64,000 nt of DNA from Sinotaia quadrata (taxonomy: Eukaryota > Mollusca > Gastropoda > Architaenioglossa > Viviparidae). Positions 1 to 12,860 of the stretch are shown here, one piece after another. How positions within the stretch are numbered: position 1 is the first letter of the stretch; every line of letters starts with the position of its first letter. The translations under genes and the position numbers were made by a program. The notes below the pieces were generated by a model. It was given only the letters and a program-made list of their open reading frames with translations. It had not been told where the DNA came from and did not search any database. The DNA lies in the NCBI GenBank assembly GCA_028829895.1, contig CM054179.1, forward strand, positions 43,196,617-43,260,616. The letters are read 5' to 3'.

Positions 1-240
1 AAGATAATAGATTCATATATATGAATAGTAGACCTACATAAATGTAAAATGAATAGTGAACTCACTTAATTGTAAAATGAAAGTGGGCTCTCATTTAAAA
101 TGAATATCCACATGAATGTAAAATTAATAAATAGTAGACTCAAATAAACGTAAAATGACTAGTAGATCCTGAAATGTAAATTGTAGAAAAAAAAAACCCT
201 TATAAAGTAAAATGCATAGGAGACCATTCAAAATACAACT
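1..240. repeat. Degenerate AT-rich tandem repeat, about 35 bp
   Basis: The motif tgtaaaatgaatagtaga recurs about every 33-37 bp with substitutions. Scattered tgtaaaatg copies continue to about 970. The array probably extends left of the window. Confidence 0.6.
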
Positions 241-474
241 TGCTAAAATGGCTATCATAAATGTTAAGAAAAATATGCAGAACACCATATTGGTATGAAG
301 ATTTTATTAAAGTACCAATTAAATGTATAATGCAAGAGACCTTCACAAATTTTTTTTTTTTGAATCCTGTTATGTGAAATACACAATATTAAATTTTAAA
401 AGAAATTATTGTTTATTAAGTATATAAATACATGAAATATAAATTTTAATTTAATAAATATTATATTTTAAATA

Positions 475-560
475 TAAATTTAAATAAAAGTTTTAAAAAC
501 TAACAACACTATAATTTTAAATATAAATTTAAATAAAAGTTTAAAAAACTAACAACCCTA
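475..560. repeat. 39-bp direct duplication, AT-rich
   Basis: A block starting attttaaatataaatttaaa and ending aactaacaac is present twice in tandem, at 475 and 514, with one or two differences. Confidence 0.75.
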
Positions 561-2129
561 TAAAAAAATGATAAATTCAAAATCAAAAGCAAGAAAAATG
601 CTATTAAATTTAAAATGTTAAGGGTTCTAACATGTAAAGTGCCATAATAAAAAATAAAACCATCATAAATATAAAATGTACAAATGTAAAATGACATATA
701 TATTTTTTAAAAGTACCCTATTAAATGAAAAATGTAAAAGAAAATCTTTTGACACTATAAAAAGACTTTGTAAAATGTAGAAAATACTCTCATCAATTTA
801 AAGTGCACATAATAAAGTCCAGCATCACTGTAAGCTACAGAAAATGTCCTCATCACTTTATTTACAAAAAATAATATAAAAGGACAAAATAAACAGATTA
901 CTTTGACTTATAAAAAGTTATAAGAATACAAACAAAACAAATTTTAAAACCCTAATGAAATGCCATAACATGAAAATGTAAAACTTTCCATATACTCTTC
1001 AACATATCCTTAGATGTATGTTCACAATATGCTGTAACGCTCACTACTACTTTACCAGTCATTCAACTTTGAAATTAAAAACAAAAAATATTTATACATT
1101 GTGTGTTAAAAATCAGAAAGGTCCTGAATACACACACTTGTAATTTATTTTCTTTATTTAGCATTTTGAATATCTATATGTCAACATATGTAGCCAAAGT
1201 GTGGGTCAAACCAGCAGTTATCTTTATGCTGATAGTGATAATGGCATGTTTGGTTTTGTTCTTAACCGTCAGCTGTGATTTGATCAACTATTTAAGAGCT
1301 TTTGACTGCTACAAAATAAATAAATTATTTATGTTAAAAAAACTAAAAATAATAATTAGATAATATCTAGTATTCATGATAATAGGCATCAACATTATTA
1401 TAATAATAATTTCAAATTAAATTATATTAAATTATTTATTAATTTAAATAATGTGCTGTTAAGTTTAAAATTAATCCTCTGAAATAGAAGACAACCTAAC
1501 ATTTTCAAAGTGTATAGATAGTAGGCAGTCTAACTTTCTAAATGTGTGTGAATTTAAGATTTTATATTAATTATTACATACTTTAATCTCTTTAGCTCTG
1601 TAACCACATCATTAAGTTTGAATGTCAACTTTAAACATAACTAACAAAGAGTAATGAAAGTGTGCTATTACAAAACACTAATAATGAAATAAATTATTTA
1701 TATAGATTTACTGGGTGCATGGTGAAAATTAAATGAACAGTTGCAGACACCTGGATTAGTGCTAACTGAATATAAGCTGTTTATCTGTGATGTGTACTTA
1801 ACTACCCTGGCATGAAGAGAAATAACTGTCTAAAGTATGCTTGTCAAGGTAGAGTATAAGTATATGTTCAGCGGAACAAGTCATAACTTAAAGCTAGTAC
1901 TCACTGTCTTGGCATCACAATTAGAAATGTCACTCCAGACCTTTCTTCACCTTCAAGAGCATTGTGAGCTTTTTCAGTCACATATCACACAGCTGGTGTA
2001 AAGTTAACACAGTTGCATTTCAGTGATAATTGTTCATCCAGCAGTAAATTTCCTAAATTGCCCAGTCAGATTGATGCAGATCTCACACTTACCTAGATCA
2101 TATAGATCATATAAGCAAACCATCTGCTG

Positions 2130-2295
2130 TTGTCCATGACAAACCAGGTAACTTAATCACACACTATCCATGACAAACTAAATAATCATGACATACCAAA
2201 AAATCGCACATTCTGCTAGTATCCATAACATTCCTGGTAACATAATCACATACTACTAGTATCCATGACAAACCAAGTAACTTAATCGCAAACAC
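2130..2295. repeat. Degenerate tandem repeat around tatccatgacaaac
   Basis: Three to four imperfect copies of a segment containing tccatgacaaaccaggtaac and taatcacacac are found here, with irregular spacing. Confidence 0.55.
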
Positions 2296-2514
2296 TCTTT
2301 TAATTAGATACATAGAGAGTGTATATTGTATTCTGGCATAATTTTAGTTTGATTTTCTAAAGCCAAAATCAATTATTATTTCAGAAATATATTTAATTTG
2401 TATGTTGTACCTCATTTCTGGACTTCCTTTGGACATATTTTATATTCATGGTTATTTAGTTGGATGCATAACATTTATATAATATGTATAAATTTGTTTG
2501 TCCTGTGTCTCTTG

Positions 2515-3020
2515 TATGGCATTCTTTGATCTTTATGAATTATTATTCATTTCACTAGATAATGGCATTCTTTGATCATTATGAATTATTGATCATTTCA
2601 CTAGATAATGGCATTTTTAGATCATTATGAATTATTGATAATTTCACTAGATAATGGCATTCTTTGATCATTATGAATTATTGATAATTTCACTAGATAA
2701 TGGCATTCTTTTATCATTATGAATTATTGATCATTTCACTAGATAATGGCATTCTTTGATCATTATGAATTATTGATCATTTCACTAGATAATGGCATTC
2801 TTTGATCATTATGAATTATTGATCATTTCACTAGATAATGGCATTTTTAGATCATTATGAATTATTGATAATTTCACTAGATAATGGCATTCTTTGATCA
2901 TTATGAATTATTGATAATTTCACTAGATAATGGCATTCTTTTATCATTATGAATTATTGATCATTTCACTAGATAATGGCATTCTTTGATCATTATGAAT
3001 TATTGATCATTTCACTAGAT
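2515..3020. repeat. 46-bp minisatellite, 11 copies with higher-order structure
   Basis: Exactly 11 units of 46 bp, each starting aatggcatt and ending catttcactagat (the first copy is variant). Diagnostic variants (ttttaga, ttttatc, gataat or gatcat) recur in the same order in units 2-6 (2561-2790) and 7-11 (2791-3020). The five-unit block of 230 bp has therefore itself been duplicated. Confidence 0.95.
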
Positions 3021-3354
3021 AATGCGCATAGAGTGTCACCTACAGGCTCGTGTTCTGGCATCGTTTGTTTGGCTTTGATTATTATATTGTCATTTTATAT
3101 TTTAATATTATTTCAATAAAAAAATAGGACATTTATATTTTGTAATTCACTGCTGTATTCTTGCTTCATTCCTTTAAATTCCGTTGATGTACAGTAATAA
3201 TTATTGCACAAGACAAAATAAAATGTGATCGTATAATTTGTTTTCTCACTCATCGTCTTAATTTCTTGGATTTCATCACTTTTCTGAAGTGGGGGTTTGA
3301 TTGTTCATCAGCAGTTTTTTTTCACAATTTACTTGATTCTCTATCACTAACAAC

Positions 3355-3425
3355 AAATGACGATGATGACAGTGATGATGATGATGATGACGATGAAGAT
3401 GATGGTAGTGGTGGTGGTGGTGATG
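3355..3425. repeat. (GAT)n/(GGT)n trinucleotide repeat
   Basis: An imperfect gat array changes to ggt. The apparent His- or Met-rich peptides it encodes are by-products of the repeat. Confidence 0.9.
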
Positions 3426-3502
3426 AAACGAACCATTAAAATCCATGACAAAATGGAAAGAGAAAACGGAAATGGTATTGAGTACATTATGTACCAACCT
3501 CT

Positions 3503-3672
3503 CATGCTAGACATTTTGAAAGATGGAGTGGTTTTGAGTGTATTTATCGACATGCCATGCTAGAAAGTGTGAAAAATGAAGTGGTCTTGAGTATATTTAT
3601 CAACATTTCATGCTAGAAAGTGTGAAAAATGAAGTGGTTTTGAATATATTTATCGACATTTCATTTTAGAAA
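3503..3672. repeat. 53-bp tandem repeat, three copies plus a partial
   Basis: Units start catgctaga at 3503, 3556 and 3609, with a partial at 3662. They share gtggttttgagtatatttat. Confidence 0.9.
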
Positions 3673-3789
3673 TCCAAAGATTCTGAGCGTGAAAGAGGAA
3701 GATGCACCAAGAACAAGAGTTCAGAAATTTGTAGGCTTGCGGAACGCGAACATTGAACTGTTCTGATTTTACCAAGATCTAAATATAGG

Positions 3790-4010
3790 GATTCATAGAT
3801 CAAGGTCTGTGAAAATAGAAATGCTGCTGTGCTGGAAGATTGGCAAAATGTTAATTCTCCACCACCCTGGTCCGCCTGTAACATTAGGTTAATCCCCAAA
3901 ACACACTTTCTGACGGGCGACACATGTTACAAAGATGAATGATAGATAATGTAGAATAGAAGAGTGGTAGTTCTAGAAGACAGTTCGAGCCTCTTGATAC
4001 ATACAGTCAG
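3790..4010 (+). mobile_element. Dispersed repeat copy 1, 3' end of an unknown element ORF
   Basis: From codon 3841 the + strand reads WQNVNSPPPWSACNIRLIPK and continues to CYKDE followed by TGA at 3940-3942. It matches the minus-strand copy ending at 31963 at about 21 of 33 residues. The following bases (gatagataatgtagaataga and onward to about 4005) are nearly identical between the copies. Upstream of 3835 similarity becomes weak and stops appear, so only the terminal piece is preserved here. Element class unknown. Confidence 0.6.
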
Positions 4011-5032
4011 GATATATAAGTAAATACAGGTAACAGACTACAACATATAATATGTAAGTGAGTCACACTAACACGAGTGGTCTATATATCAACAATAATT
4101 GTATTCAACAAGAAGTAAGGTAAGACAACATGGTTACTTATAGCAAATAGATCAACAATTACAGTGAGTGTTTATATATATTATTTAAGTTCCTAACATT
4201 GAGTCCTGTGGCAGTAGTTATTTGGTTTGTTCATATGAGCGAACTATTAATGAGTTTATATTAGAACACTGAATGTTTTTGAGTGAACTCTAAGTACTTT
4301 GGTAGAGTTTGTCTACAACTGGACTGAACTGTGTGATTGTGACTTTATAAATACATAACTTTAGATCGCCAGGCATATAGCCTAGGGTCTCAGTGAATGT
4401 CGTTAGCAGATAAGCACATGGTCCATTGAATTGGTCTTTAGCCAGTGGGTCCTTCTACTCTGGTCTTGCTTGTTGCACATTGCTCATCAAACCATCATCA
4501 AAGACAAAGTAACATCCAAGGTAAAGTGCCAATCTGCAGTAAAATACACACGAGCTAAGAATTTATCCTCATGTGTTCTCTGACAGACCACTTTTACTTT
4601 CATGGTCTTCATACATTTAAATATCATAAGCGAAACATAACAATATAAAATAAAGTTAACATCAAGAGATAAACAGTTAAATATTAGTTAGGTAAGCAAA
4701 ACTACATACCTTCGGCAGTAATACATACAGAGGATGATTTCCTGCTGTGTTGATAACTGGCGATAAGGTTAGTAGTATTAATATACTTTGTTAACCAAAA
4801 TGCGTGTTGCCTCAACTGTCAGCTCATTCGACTAATTATTTACAGGTGAGTTTTTGGTACATTCGTTCACGTGGCTGAACTGTGCTTTGATTGGTTAGTT
4901 TAGTGAGTTATCTGGAACTTTCAGGTATGTTCCCATCCTGGGCATAAGGGTCAGCCTTTTTAGAAGGTTGGTTTTGTGTAGTCTATTTTTAGAGGAGAGG
5001 TAGATGTGGGCTACATAAGCCAATTATGTGAG

Positions 5033-5297
5033 ACCTACCACAATCTACCTGTAAAAATAAGTCATAGACTATGGGACTTGAGAGTAGAAGTCATATTGAA
5101 GTACACATACCAAGATCTACCTGTAAAAATAAGTCAGAGATTATGGGACGTGAGAGTAGAAGTCGTACTGAAGATACCAAGATCTAAGTTTAGAAATCAG
5201 TCATAAACTATGGGATGTAAATTAATGCACCACATACCAAGATCTAAGTTCAGAAATAATAGATTATGGGATGTGAAAGTAGAAATAATGCTTAAAT
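5033..5297. repeat. Tandem repeat of 68-70 bp, four copies
   Basis: Copies share ccaagatcta, gtaaaaataagtca, tatgggatg and gagagtagaagt. Divergence increases to the right. Confidence 0.85.
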
Positions 5298-6690
5298 AAC
5301 AGTGAGGACACTGAAAGCAGGGTATTATAAACTATTAATGACTGAAGAAAAAGCTAGTAGATTGCAAGTTATTTCACTCACTTTTAACAAGTGAGATTGT
5401 CCCAAACCCATCTATCCGAACACCCTCCATTAAATCGTAGAATGCATAATTCACCAAAATTCTGGTAGATTTCCAAAACTAGAAGTTTGGTGAGTGAAGA
5501 GTTCTGTATTGATTGTATTGATTTATTAGCACATGGTCTCGGTGAGTTCATAATGGCCTGGATTTCAGTTCGACAGTTCATCTGTTGGGGTCAAGAAAAG
5601 GACAAAACTTACTTCAAGTTCCGAAGTAGCAAGCGAATAAATTACAACTGACTTCGGGGGGAGGGGGTGATTTATTGTTGGATTCAAAATGACTGCATCA
5701 TACCTTTTCGCAACACGAGAAGAAAGAAGATTCTCATTATCTTTTTTATTTTAGTCTAGTTTTTTTTTAACTTTTGTTTTTTTATTTTAAATTTAAGAAC
5801 AGTAATGTTGAGAAACAACCTTCTTTTAAGGAGCGCAGCGTGTAATGAATTAAATAAGCGTAGCCGTTTTTTGACGGGTTTTAATTTTACCTTGGCTCTG
5901 ATTGCAATAATTTTGGGGTCTTGAAAGTTTCTAGGACTGGTGCTAGTTAAGAGTAGTAAAGGGAACGCTGATACAAATGATGATTGGTGTGGTGTGGTTG
6001 GTGTGTGCGAATTACTTTTTATTTCTAACGACCGGTCGGAGGAATTAGCATGACGAATCTCCATCTGCCCTGGAATGTACGATCTATTGGAACTGATGCT
6101 CTTTTAAACTATAATCTACCTAATCAATAGGTCCAGTGCAGTGGACAACAAACAGTAAAAAAAAAAAAGGAATGAAGAAAAAGAAAGATCCAATGTGTCT
6201 TAAGCATTCGGTTCAGTACATGTAGCATTCTGTCGTTCTCTCTGGTTTGTCGCATGCAATTTTAACTGTTTGAACCTCAGATTATACTCGAAGTGCATGC
6301 TCTATAAAAATTGTGTGCATAACTGTCATAATCCGGTTATATGAGTTATAAAATATATTGAGAAATTCATCATTCTCATGTTTCGGTTTGTGAATTAAAC
6401 TTTGGACTTCAAGCTTTGAGACTTTTCTTAAAGTAATTTTCGACTTTTTCTTATTGTATGAGACCATTACCAATACAATCATTAATTTCACAGAAGGGTC
6501 ATGAGTGTGAACTTGAGTTTGGTGTTTAGCTTTCAGCATGCGTTGATGTGAATGTATCAGTTAATCGATTTCATCTTAACGTTCACTTCCAGCATTCATG
6601 AGTTTCGTGGGTAGGTGGTAGGTTTGTTTGATGTAGAGGTCTCGCATACGTTCCAACTTTTACTGATTAGCAGAAAGGCGCAAACCCAAC

Positions 6691-6982
6691 AGGAAGCGGT
6701 GTATGTTTTGGGGAAAAAAAAAGAGTCAGTGTGGCAGGAACAGGAAGCGGTGTATGTTCTGGGCAAACAAGAGTCAGTGTGTCACGAAGAGAAAGCGGTG
6801 TATGTTCTGGGCAAAAAATAGTCAGTGTGTCACGAACATGATGCGGTGTATGTTCTGGTGGGAAAAAGAGTCAGTATATCACGAACAGGAAGCGGTGTAT
6901 GTTCTGGAAAAACAAGAGTCAGTGTGTCACGAACAGGAAGCGGTGTATGTTCTGGAAAAAAAAGAATCAGTGTGCCACGAAC
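6691..6982. repeat. 48-bp minisatellite, six copies
   Basis: Units begin aggaagcggtgtatgttctg and continue into gagtcagtgtgtcacgaac. The unit is 16 codons, but small indels in the A-runs shift the frame between copies. The peptide repeats (such as EAVYVL...ESVCHEQ) are therefore not evidence of a protein. Confidence 0.9.
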
Positions 6983-7964
6983 AGGGAGAAGTAATGTTCG
7001 AGTGGATATTCATTGGATTTTCTGGATGCGTTTTTGTTTTGTTTCTCAGGGCAGCGGGCAACGGCCTACTCTTCTAGATTTTTAACTAACCAATGGTCTT
7101 TAGAGCGTGCGGCCACGATTTATCGTCCCTACCGACGACCTGTGTTCTAAACCGTGAAACCCTTAAGAAATATATAAATTACAGCTTTCTTTTAAATTTT
7201 TTTTATTTAAACGATTTGTATTGAAGGCCACGCCAACATTTACGACTTTATAGAAATATTTAGTGCTGATGTGAAGCTGACATTCCAATAAATTGTACTA
7301 TTTGCATTTAGAGTTGGTTAATATGAACCACATCGGTTGCTTTAAATATTCCGTCATGTCCATGTGGTTGATTCCAGTGGATTTCTTTTTCTTTTTAAAT
7401 TTCATCATGAGGTTCCAGAATCCATTGTATACAATTGCCAAAATTGTGTTCTGTGTAGTACAGAGCATGCACTAATTGTCTGGATTGTGTAATAAATCTA
7501 TATTACTGCATAAACTGTCCGGGACTGTTCTTACGTCACACGAGAGACGTAATTCAGAGTGTATATGCGTTTGCCTAAAAATTACGATGGCAAACACAAA
7601 CGAGGAGAATGTATTACTTTCGTATTCATTATCTCTCAGTTTGTGGAACCTTTTATAAAAAAACAAAGTGTTACAACACCCTTCAGATGTTTGCTACGAT
7701 AAGCGCATGCGTTGCCACATTGCTACAATAGTACTGTGTACTTTATTTTTAGTTTCTATTTAGTTTCTTTCTTCTTAAAGAAGTGTATGCCCCGGATGCT
7801 ATTACCTATTTTCATTCCGTGGCTTATCACTTTATTACCATCCACGCCAACCCCAACCCAACCCACCCCACCCCCCACCCCCCGTCAGAAATATTTTAAG
7901 GTACTGTGGTTCTCTCGTTTGATTACAGTCCGATACAACAAGGATTAAATTGATAGTTTGATGA

Positions 7965-8150
7965 AGGAATCTTTATACTAAACCTTACTAATATAATAAT
8001 ATACTTTATACTTAACCTTACTAATATACTTTATACTAAACCTTACTAATATATACTAAATCTTACCAGTATACTAATATACTTTATACTAACCTTTCTA
8101 AAATACTTAATACTAAATCTTACTAATATATTAATATACTTTATACTAAA
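7965..8150. repeat. AT-rich tandem repeat around accttactaatatactttat
   Basis: An irregular array of the motif tatactaaaccttactaata, with unit length varying from about 20 to 50 bp. Confidence 0.75.
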
Positions 8151-9771
8151 CTTTTGCCCATAAAATAATTACTTTCCTGAATTCTGAAACAAAAGGCACA
8201 TATTCCCTCGATTCCATCGTAAAAGACGTGGGCAGCAAAACATTAATTTTCAAAAGTATGGCATCACAAACTCAGAGAGTGGTTGAGACTATTTATAGCA
8301 CTGACACAAAATAACGTCATCCGAAGAATCATAGATGTACTGTACTGCAGAATCTTCGCACTTAGTCTGCAAAAGGAATAATAAAAGTTTTAAAACTAAA
8401 CAAGAAAGTGGCCGGAATGTTTTAAAAAAAAGATAAAGCAATATATACCGGGGATCAGATTGAACGAAGGAAAGAAAGAAGAACGGAAGAGAACCTGAAC
8501 ACTTACAGACTCACTGCTGAATTCTTTATCGAAATAGTAATATTTCTACAAGCTGTGTTTTGCAGAAGTAACTTTTGACCCAGTTTTCTTTCCATTCTGT
8601 ACTTTACGAGAAAAGTCCCAGCTAATGTTAGGAAAATACTGTCAACCACAAAATAATGTCTGCAAATTCTTTTGCCACAAGAAATGACTTAGGTAAATTA
8701 CTACTAATTATTTAATGAGAGTGAAAACAAAACGTAAATGTACCTTAGAGGGTTTTTTAAAAAAAATCAATTAATATGTTTTTAAAACTCGATGCTTCCT
8801 GTGAGAGTGAGCCATCATGTCTAAACAATGAATTCAAAGACACCGATACTTTCATTTATTTCCGTCAGTGGTCACTTTCGGCCAGCGTCGGCATTGCTGA
8901 AACTGAAGGTCCTAGCTGCTTCCTTACTTTTTCACCAGTCGTCCCTGTACATTGTTTTCATTTTAAACTAGCTTGCTTTCCTGGTATGGCCGGCCACATG
9001 GGAAACAAAGGACTGTCTGTGAAAGATAAAACAAATTAATCTTTCTGCCCTTAGAACAGATTATTGAAAGCCTCGTATGGGGTGGGAGTTATGGGGTAAT
9101 AGAAGAAGAAGAAGAAGCTGTTTGGCTGGTAATCCAAGACTTTTAGACTCGGCAAAGAATTAAGAAATGGGTTTACTGGTCTTTACTGGTTGTACGTGCT
9201 CAGTACTGCCTGCCTTACAGTTTTGAGCGACGCACTGCACTCCAGGAGTACTGAACAATACTGTGGAAGTGTAGTCTGCACATGATTCGTACGTAGTCAA
9301 AACTGCGGGAGCCAGTGCCAAAGATTGGTGACTCGTTGTGCCTCACGAGAGCAACACAAACGGTTTGGCAAAAATAATCGCTCTAAGTATAACCCATGCC
9401 ATATGTTTAAGAATTGTTCCACATCTTAAGGAAAAAAAAGCAGCAAGAAAAAAACAACGAATAGGACTTTGTTGTTTGCGTCCATTTTTACTACCAACAC
9501 TGTATACAACTTCCACTTAATACATAATTTGTATCCAGATAATACTAGGTATTAATTAGACGTCTGTATGTCCCCTCCCATTTAGTTACATAATTTGAAT
9601 GCACTGTCCGCAATATATCTGTTTGTATATCCAATGCCACTTAGTAGGCCTATACAGTTTGTATGCACAACCACATTAGATATTAGACTATTTTTGTATA
9701 TTCACTCCCACCGAATACATACTGTAATTTGTATCCACCACCCCGTTAGATACTGGACTGTACCTCTATAG

Positions 9772-9984
9772 CAGGGGTGCACAAACGTTTTAGGCCAGAG
9801 GGCCAAATTTCCAATTGATTGTGCGTGGAGGGCCGCCACATGGATTTCTCAGTAGAAAAAAAAAACAACACAAATAATGAAATAATGTGCTTTACATTCG
9901 TAATAATGGTAACGTCCAAACGTCCTCCGGGGTCGCTTAGAGATAGTTTCGGACCGCATGCGGGCCGCGGTTTGTCCACCCCTG
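9772..9984. mobile_element. hAT-type MITE with target-site duplication
   Basis: This 213-bp element has terminal inverted repeats beginning caggggtgcacaaac at the left end and, read on the other strand, caggggtggacaaac at the right end (14 of 15 identical). It is flanked by ctctatag (9764-9771) and ctctatat (9985-9992), an 8-bp duplication with one mismatch. CAGGGG-type ends with 8-bp duplications are characteristic of the hAT superfamily. The inner sequence beside the ends is rich in ggcc and gggcc, as in many hAT MITEs. No transposase frame is present, so the copy is non-autonomous and would depend on a transposase supplied elsewhere. Confidence 0.85.
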
Positions 9985-10490
9985 CTCTATATCCACTCTT
10001 ATTTACTACACATTTCATATCCACTACCCATTTGAGATATTACACTGCCTGCATGCCCACTCCCGCCTAGTAATTCATTTGTATTCACCGCTCTACTAGA
10101 TATTAGAGTAATTAGACTGTGCCCACATGTTCCAGTTACTGCCACGTGTGGAGATATGCAGATATTCGATTTGTAAACAGTCACACAGTAAAACGTGTGT
10201 ACATATTGGTCACAAAAAGCTAAGCAAACGTGTTGTTATATTAGCAGTATAGTCGCCCCCTCCTTCGTATTTTAGTGATATATTTGGCCTCATCTATTCA
10301 GAAGTCTTGCGCAGCCACCGAGATACACATAACCGCCCCGTTTATGATGTGCACCCTAGTAGACAAGCATATAAGTTCCACTTTAGTGACCTAAAAAAAG
10401 CGAAACCTGTGCGGAAATTCATTGAAGACTCTCAGCATAATTTAGTTATCTGTGTTGTGCTCAACAACGCGTGTGTAAATATATTAGGAC

Positions 10491-10603
<113 letters not shown>

Positions 10604-11083
10604 CACCGACCGAACAGATGTTACTGATCACGAATTACCAGAACGTTCTTTCAAATCGTCTGCTAATGACAGTCAACAAATCGATCCGCGCAATGATTCC
10701 CGACATCGATAAAATTTGAGAACCTACTTGTGCCTTTGTAATCATTCATTAGAGACGTGACTTTAGACAACTGAAGAAGGCGGCTACGTACGCACAGAAT
10801 ATACGTGTACTTGTATCATCACTAGTCTGTATGGTGTACGCGTGTGTTGCCGCTCGGCCGAAAAATATTTTTTCTTTCTTTCAGGTTTACAACTGGACCA
10901 CATTTGTAGAAAAACGGAGGGGGGGGGGGGACTGTTTTTTGATAAATGAAAAAAACAACAACTCTACATCAACAAAAAAAATCTCGTGTATTCGTGAGTT
11001 TTGCGTTGGCGTTGAGTTCATTTTAATAACAATGTGGATTTTTTCCCAATAAAGATATCTTCACATGCTAAAATTATATGCTC

Positions 11084-11084
<1 letters not shown>

Positions 11085-11144
<60 letters not shown>
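11085..11144. repeat. (GT)n microsatellite
   Basis: About 30 uninterrupted GT units. A second short (TG)n tract of about 14 units lies at 11399-11427. Confidence 0.98.
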
Positions 11145-11146
<2 letters not shown>

Positions 11147-11499
11147 GCAGATTGTAATTATATTCTCACCATTAACACTTTGAATTTCAACTGACATCTG
11201 TTCATTTCAGAATTCATGGACTCCATATATTGTCCCTTATACATATTATTATAGAGTTGTGGGTTGTCATTTCTGTACAAATCCATTTACAGCTATATAT
11301 ATATTTTTTTATTTTCATTTTGTATCATTACTCAGTGTAAAAGAAAAACAAGATGTTTCAAAAAATAAATTAAAAACTTGATTTTGTAATAATAACAAAT
11401 GTGTGTGTGTGTGTGTGTGTGTGTGTGACCATGAAAATTGGAATAATCAGTTTACATTGATTGATTTCTGCTTAGAGAGGCGTCTACTTGTTACGTTAA

Positions 11500-11755
11500 T
11501 TGTTTTTGCCGAAGATAATATCAGAAATACCACGGCTGTTTATTTGTCGTTTTTGCCGAAGGTAAACAATTTTAGAAAAGAACACGGCTGTTTATATGTC
11601 GGTTTTGCCGAAGGTAAACAATTTCAGAAACAAACACGGCTGTTTATATGTCGGTTTTGCCGAAGGTAAACAATATCAGAAAGATCATGGCTGTTTATTT
11701 GTCGGTTTTACCGAAGGTAAACAATATCAGAAAAGAACGCAGATGTTTAACAAGA
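11500..11755. repeat. Tandem repeat of about 52-56 bp, nearly five copies
   Basis: Units share ttttgccgaaggtaaacaat, then cagaaa and cacggctgttta. They lie just after a (TG)n tract. The open frames crossing them are short and frame-shifted between copies. Confidence 0.9.
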
Positions 11756-12639
11756 TGTAATTATGCACGACAGTTCGATGCACACTTATATGCAACAGAT
11801 CAGTTAAACCTGTTTATTTTTTCTTTTTATTTTTTCGTTAAAGAGATACTCGATCGTAACTGCCAATTCCCAGTCCAGATCTTGCACAAGTCACCTCCAC
11901 CCCAATCCCCAACCCGGCCTTTCAAAATGTTTTGGAAAAAATCTGTCAATTTCACAGTGATTTTGTGTAGACACATAGCCTGGACTTTTGCCCAGCAGCA
12001 GTTAGGTGCACTAATCTATGACATTATCTTTCATTGTGCCTGCCAATCAGAATCAGAGGAGTCACGTGGCCTGTAAAATCGGAAAGTTATGTATACCAGT
12101 GAGTCGCCACTGACAACGCAGTTGTACAAATGTGATTCAAAATTACGTGCCCTGCAGTGAATTCTAAAGGCATAGTTAAGTGAGGTCGAAATCTGTCGGA
12201 GTAGTTTGAATTTGATGCTGTTTACATATTTTATGCTTTAAATAGTTTTTAAAAAAACCAACAGATTATTACATCTGTGGAGTCAGTTGCATTTTTTTGT
12301 TGGGGGGCGGGGGAGGGGATCACAATAACCCTACTTCTTTAGTTGGAATCTGGTTTAGTAGATGCTTTTTATACATGACCTATTATATTAGTGTCGAACT
12401 GCTGTCAATGAAATGTCAGTATATGTTTTAGGCAATTGTGCTTTTTCACATGCTTTCTGAATATTATTATTACCCTGGGGACTGTCGATTTCGAGTTTGT
12501 TTAGATTGGCTTTTGGTAGTTTGCTTTTCTTTGCAAAAGCTGTTGGGACTTCTGAGTTGGACAATCCCCTTCCCACTACAGCGCTTTAACCTTCGTGGAC
12601 CGTTTTCATTTTCTTCCCACCGAGCACGCTTATTAATGT

Positions 12640-12860
12640 TTGCTGGTATTTAGATATGAACTTTTGGACACCGACGCAAAGCGAAAATTTTCTCTTACGC
12701 AACTCAACCTTAAATTCTGTTCACGTAGCCTATTGGTCGTCCCTTGGTATTCTGCATCGGCACGACTTTTATCGGCGTCGTGCCTCGAACCCCGCACGTC
12801 ATTAGAGACTGCCCCTACTGATGCTAATGCAGTCAGCGATGTTACAAAGTTCACTGTCGG
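12640..12860 (-). repeat. GC-rich island with A-box/B-box-like motifs, possible SINE
   Basis: This segment is distinctly less AT-rich than its surroundings. On the minus strand it contains tagcatcagtagg (A-box-like) and, about 35 bases later, gcggggttcgaggc (B-box-like). A 7-bp hairpin with arms gcacgac and gtcgtgc follows. The T-arm does not fold as in a tRNA. The composition and motif spacing suggest a tRNA-derived SINE, but I have no second copy in the window to prove it. Confidence 0.25.

Noticed and set aside
6703..7077. 124-codon frame with repeated MFW/SQCVT peptides
   Set aside because: The 48-bp repeat shifts frame between copies through A-run indels, so no constant peptide is encoded.
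8776..9039. 87-codon + strand frame
   Set aside because: Cys/Phe-rich chance composition, no family resemblance and no splice or promoter context.
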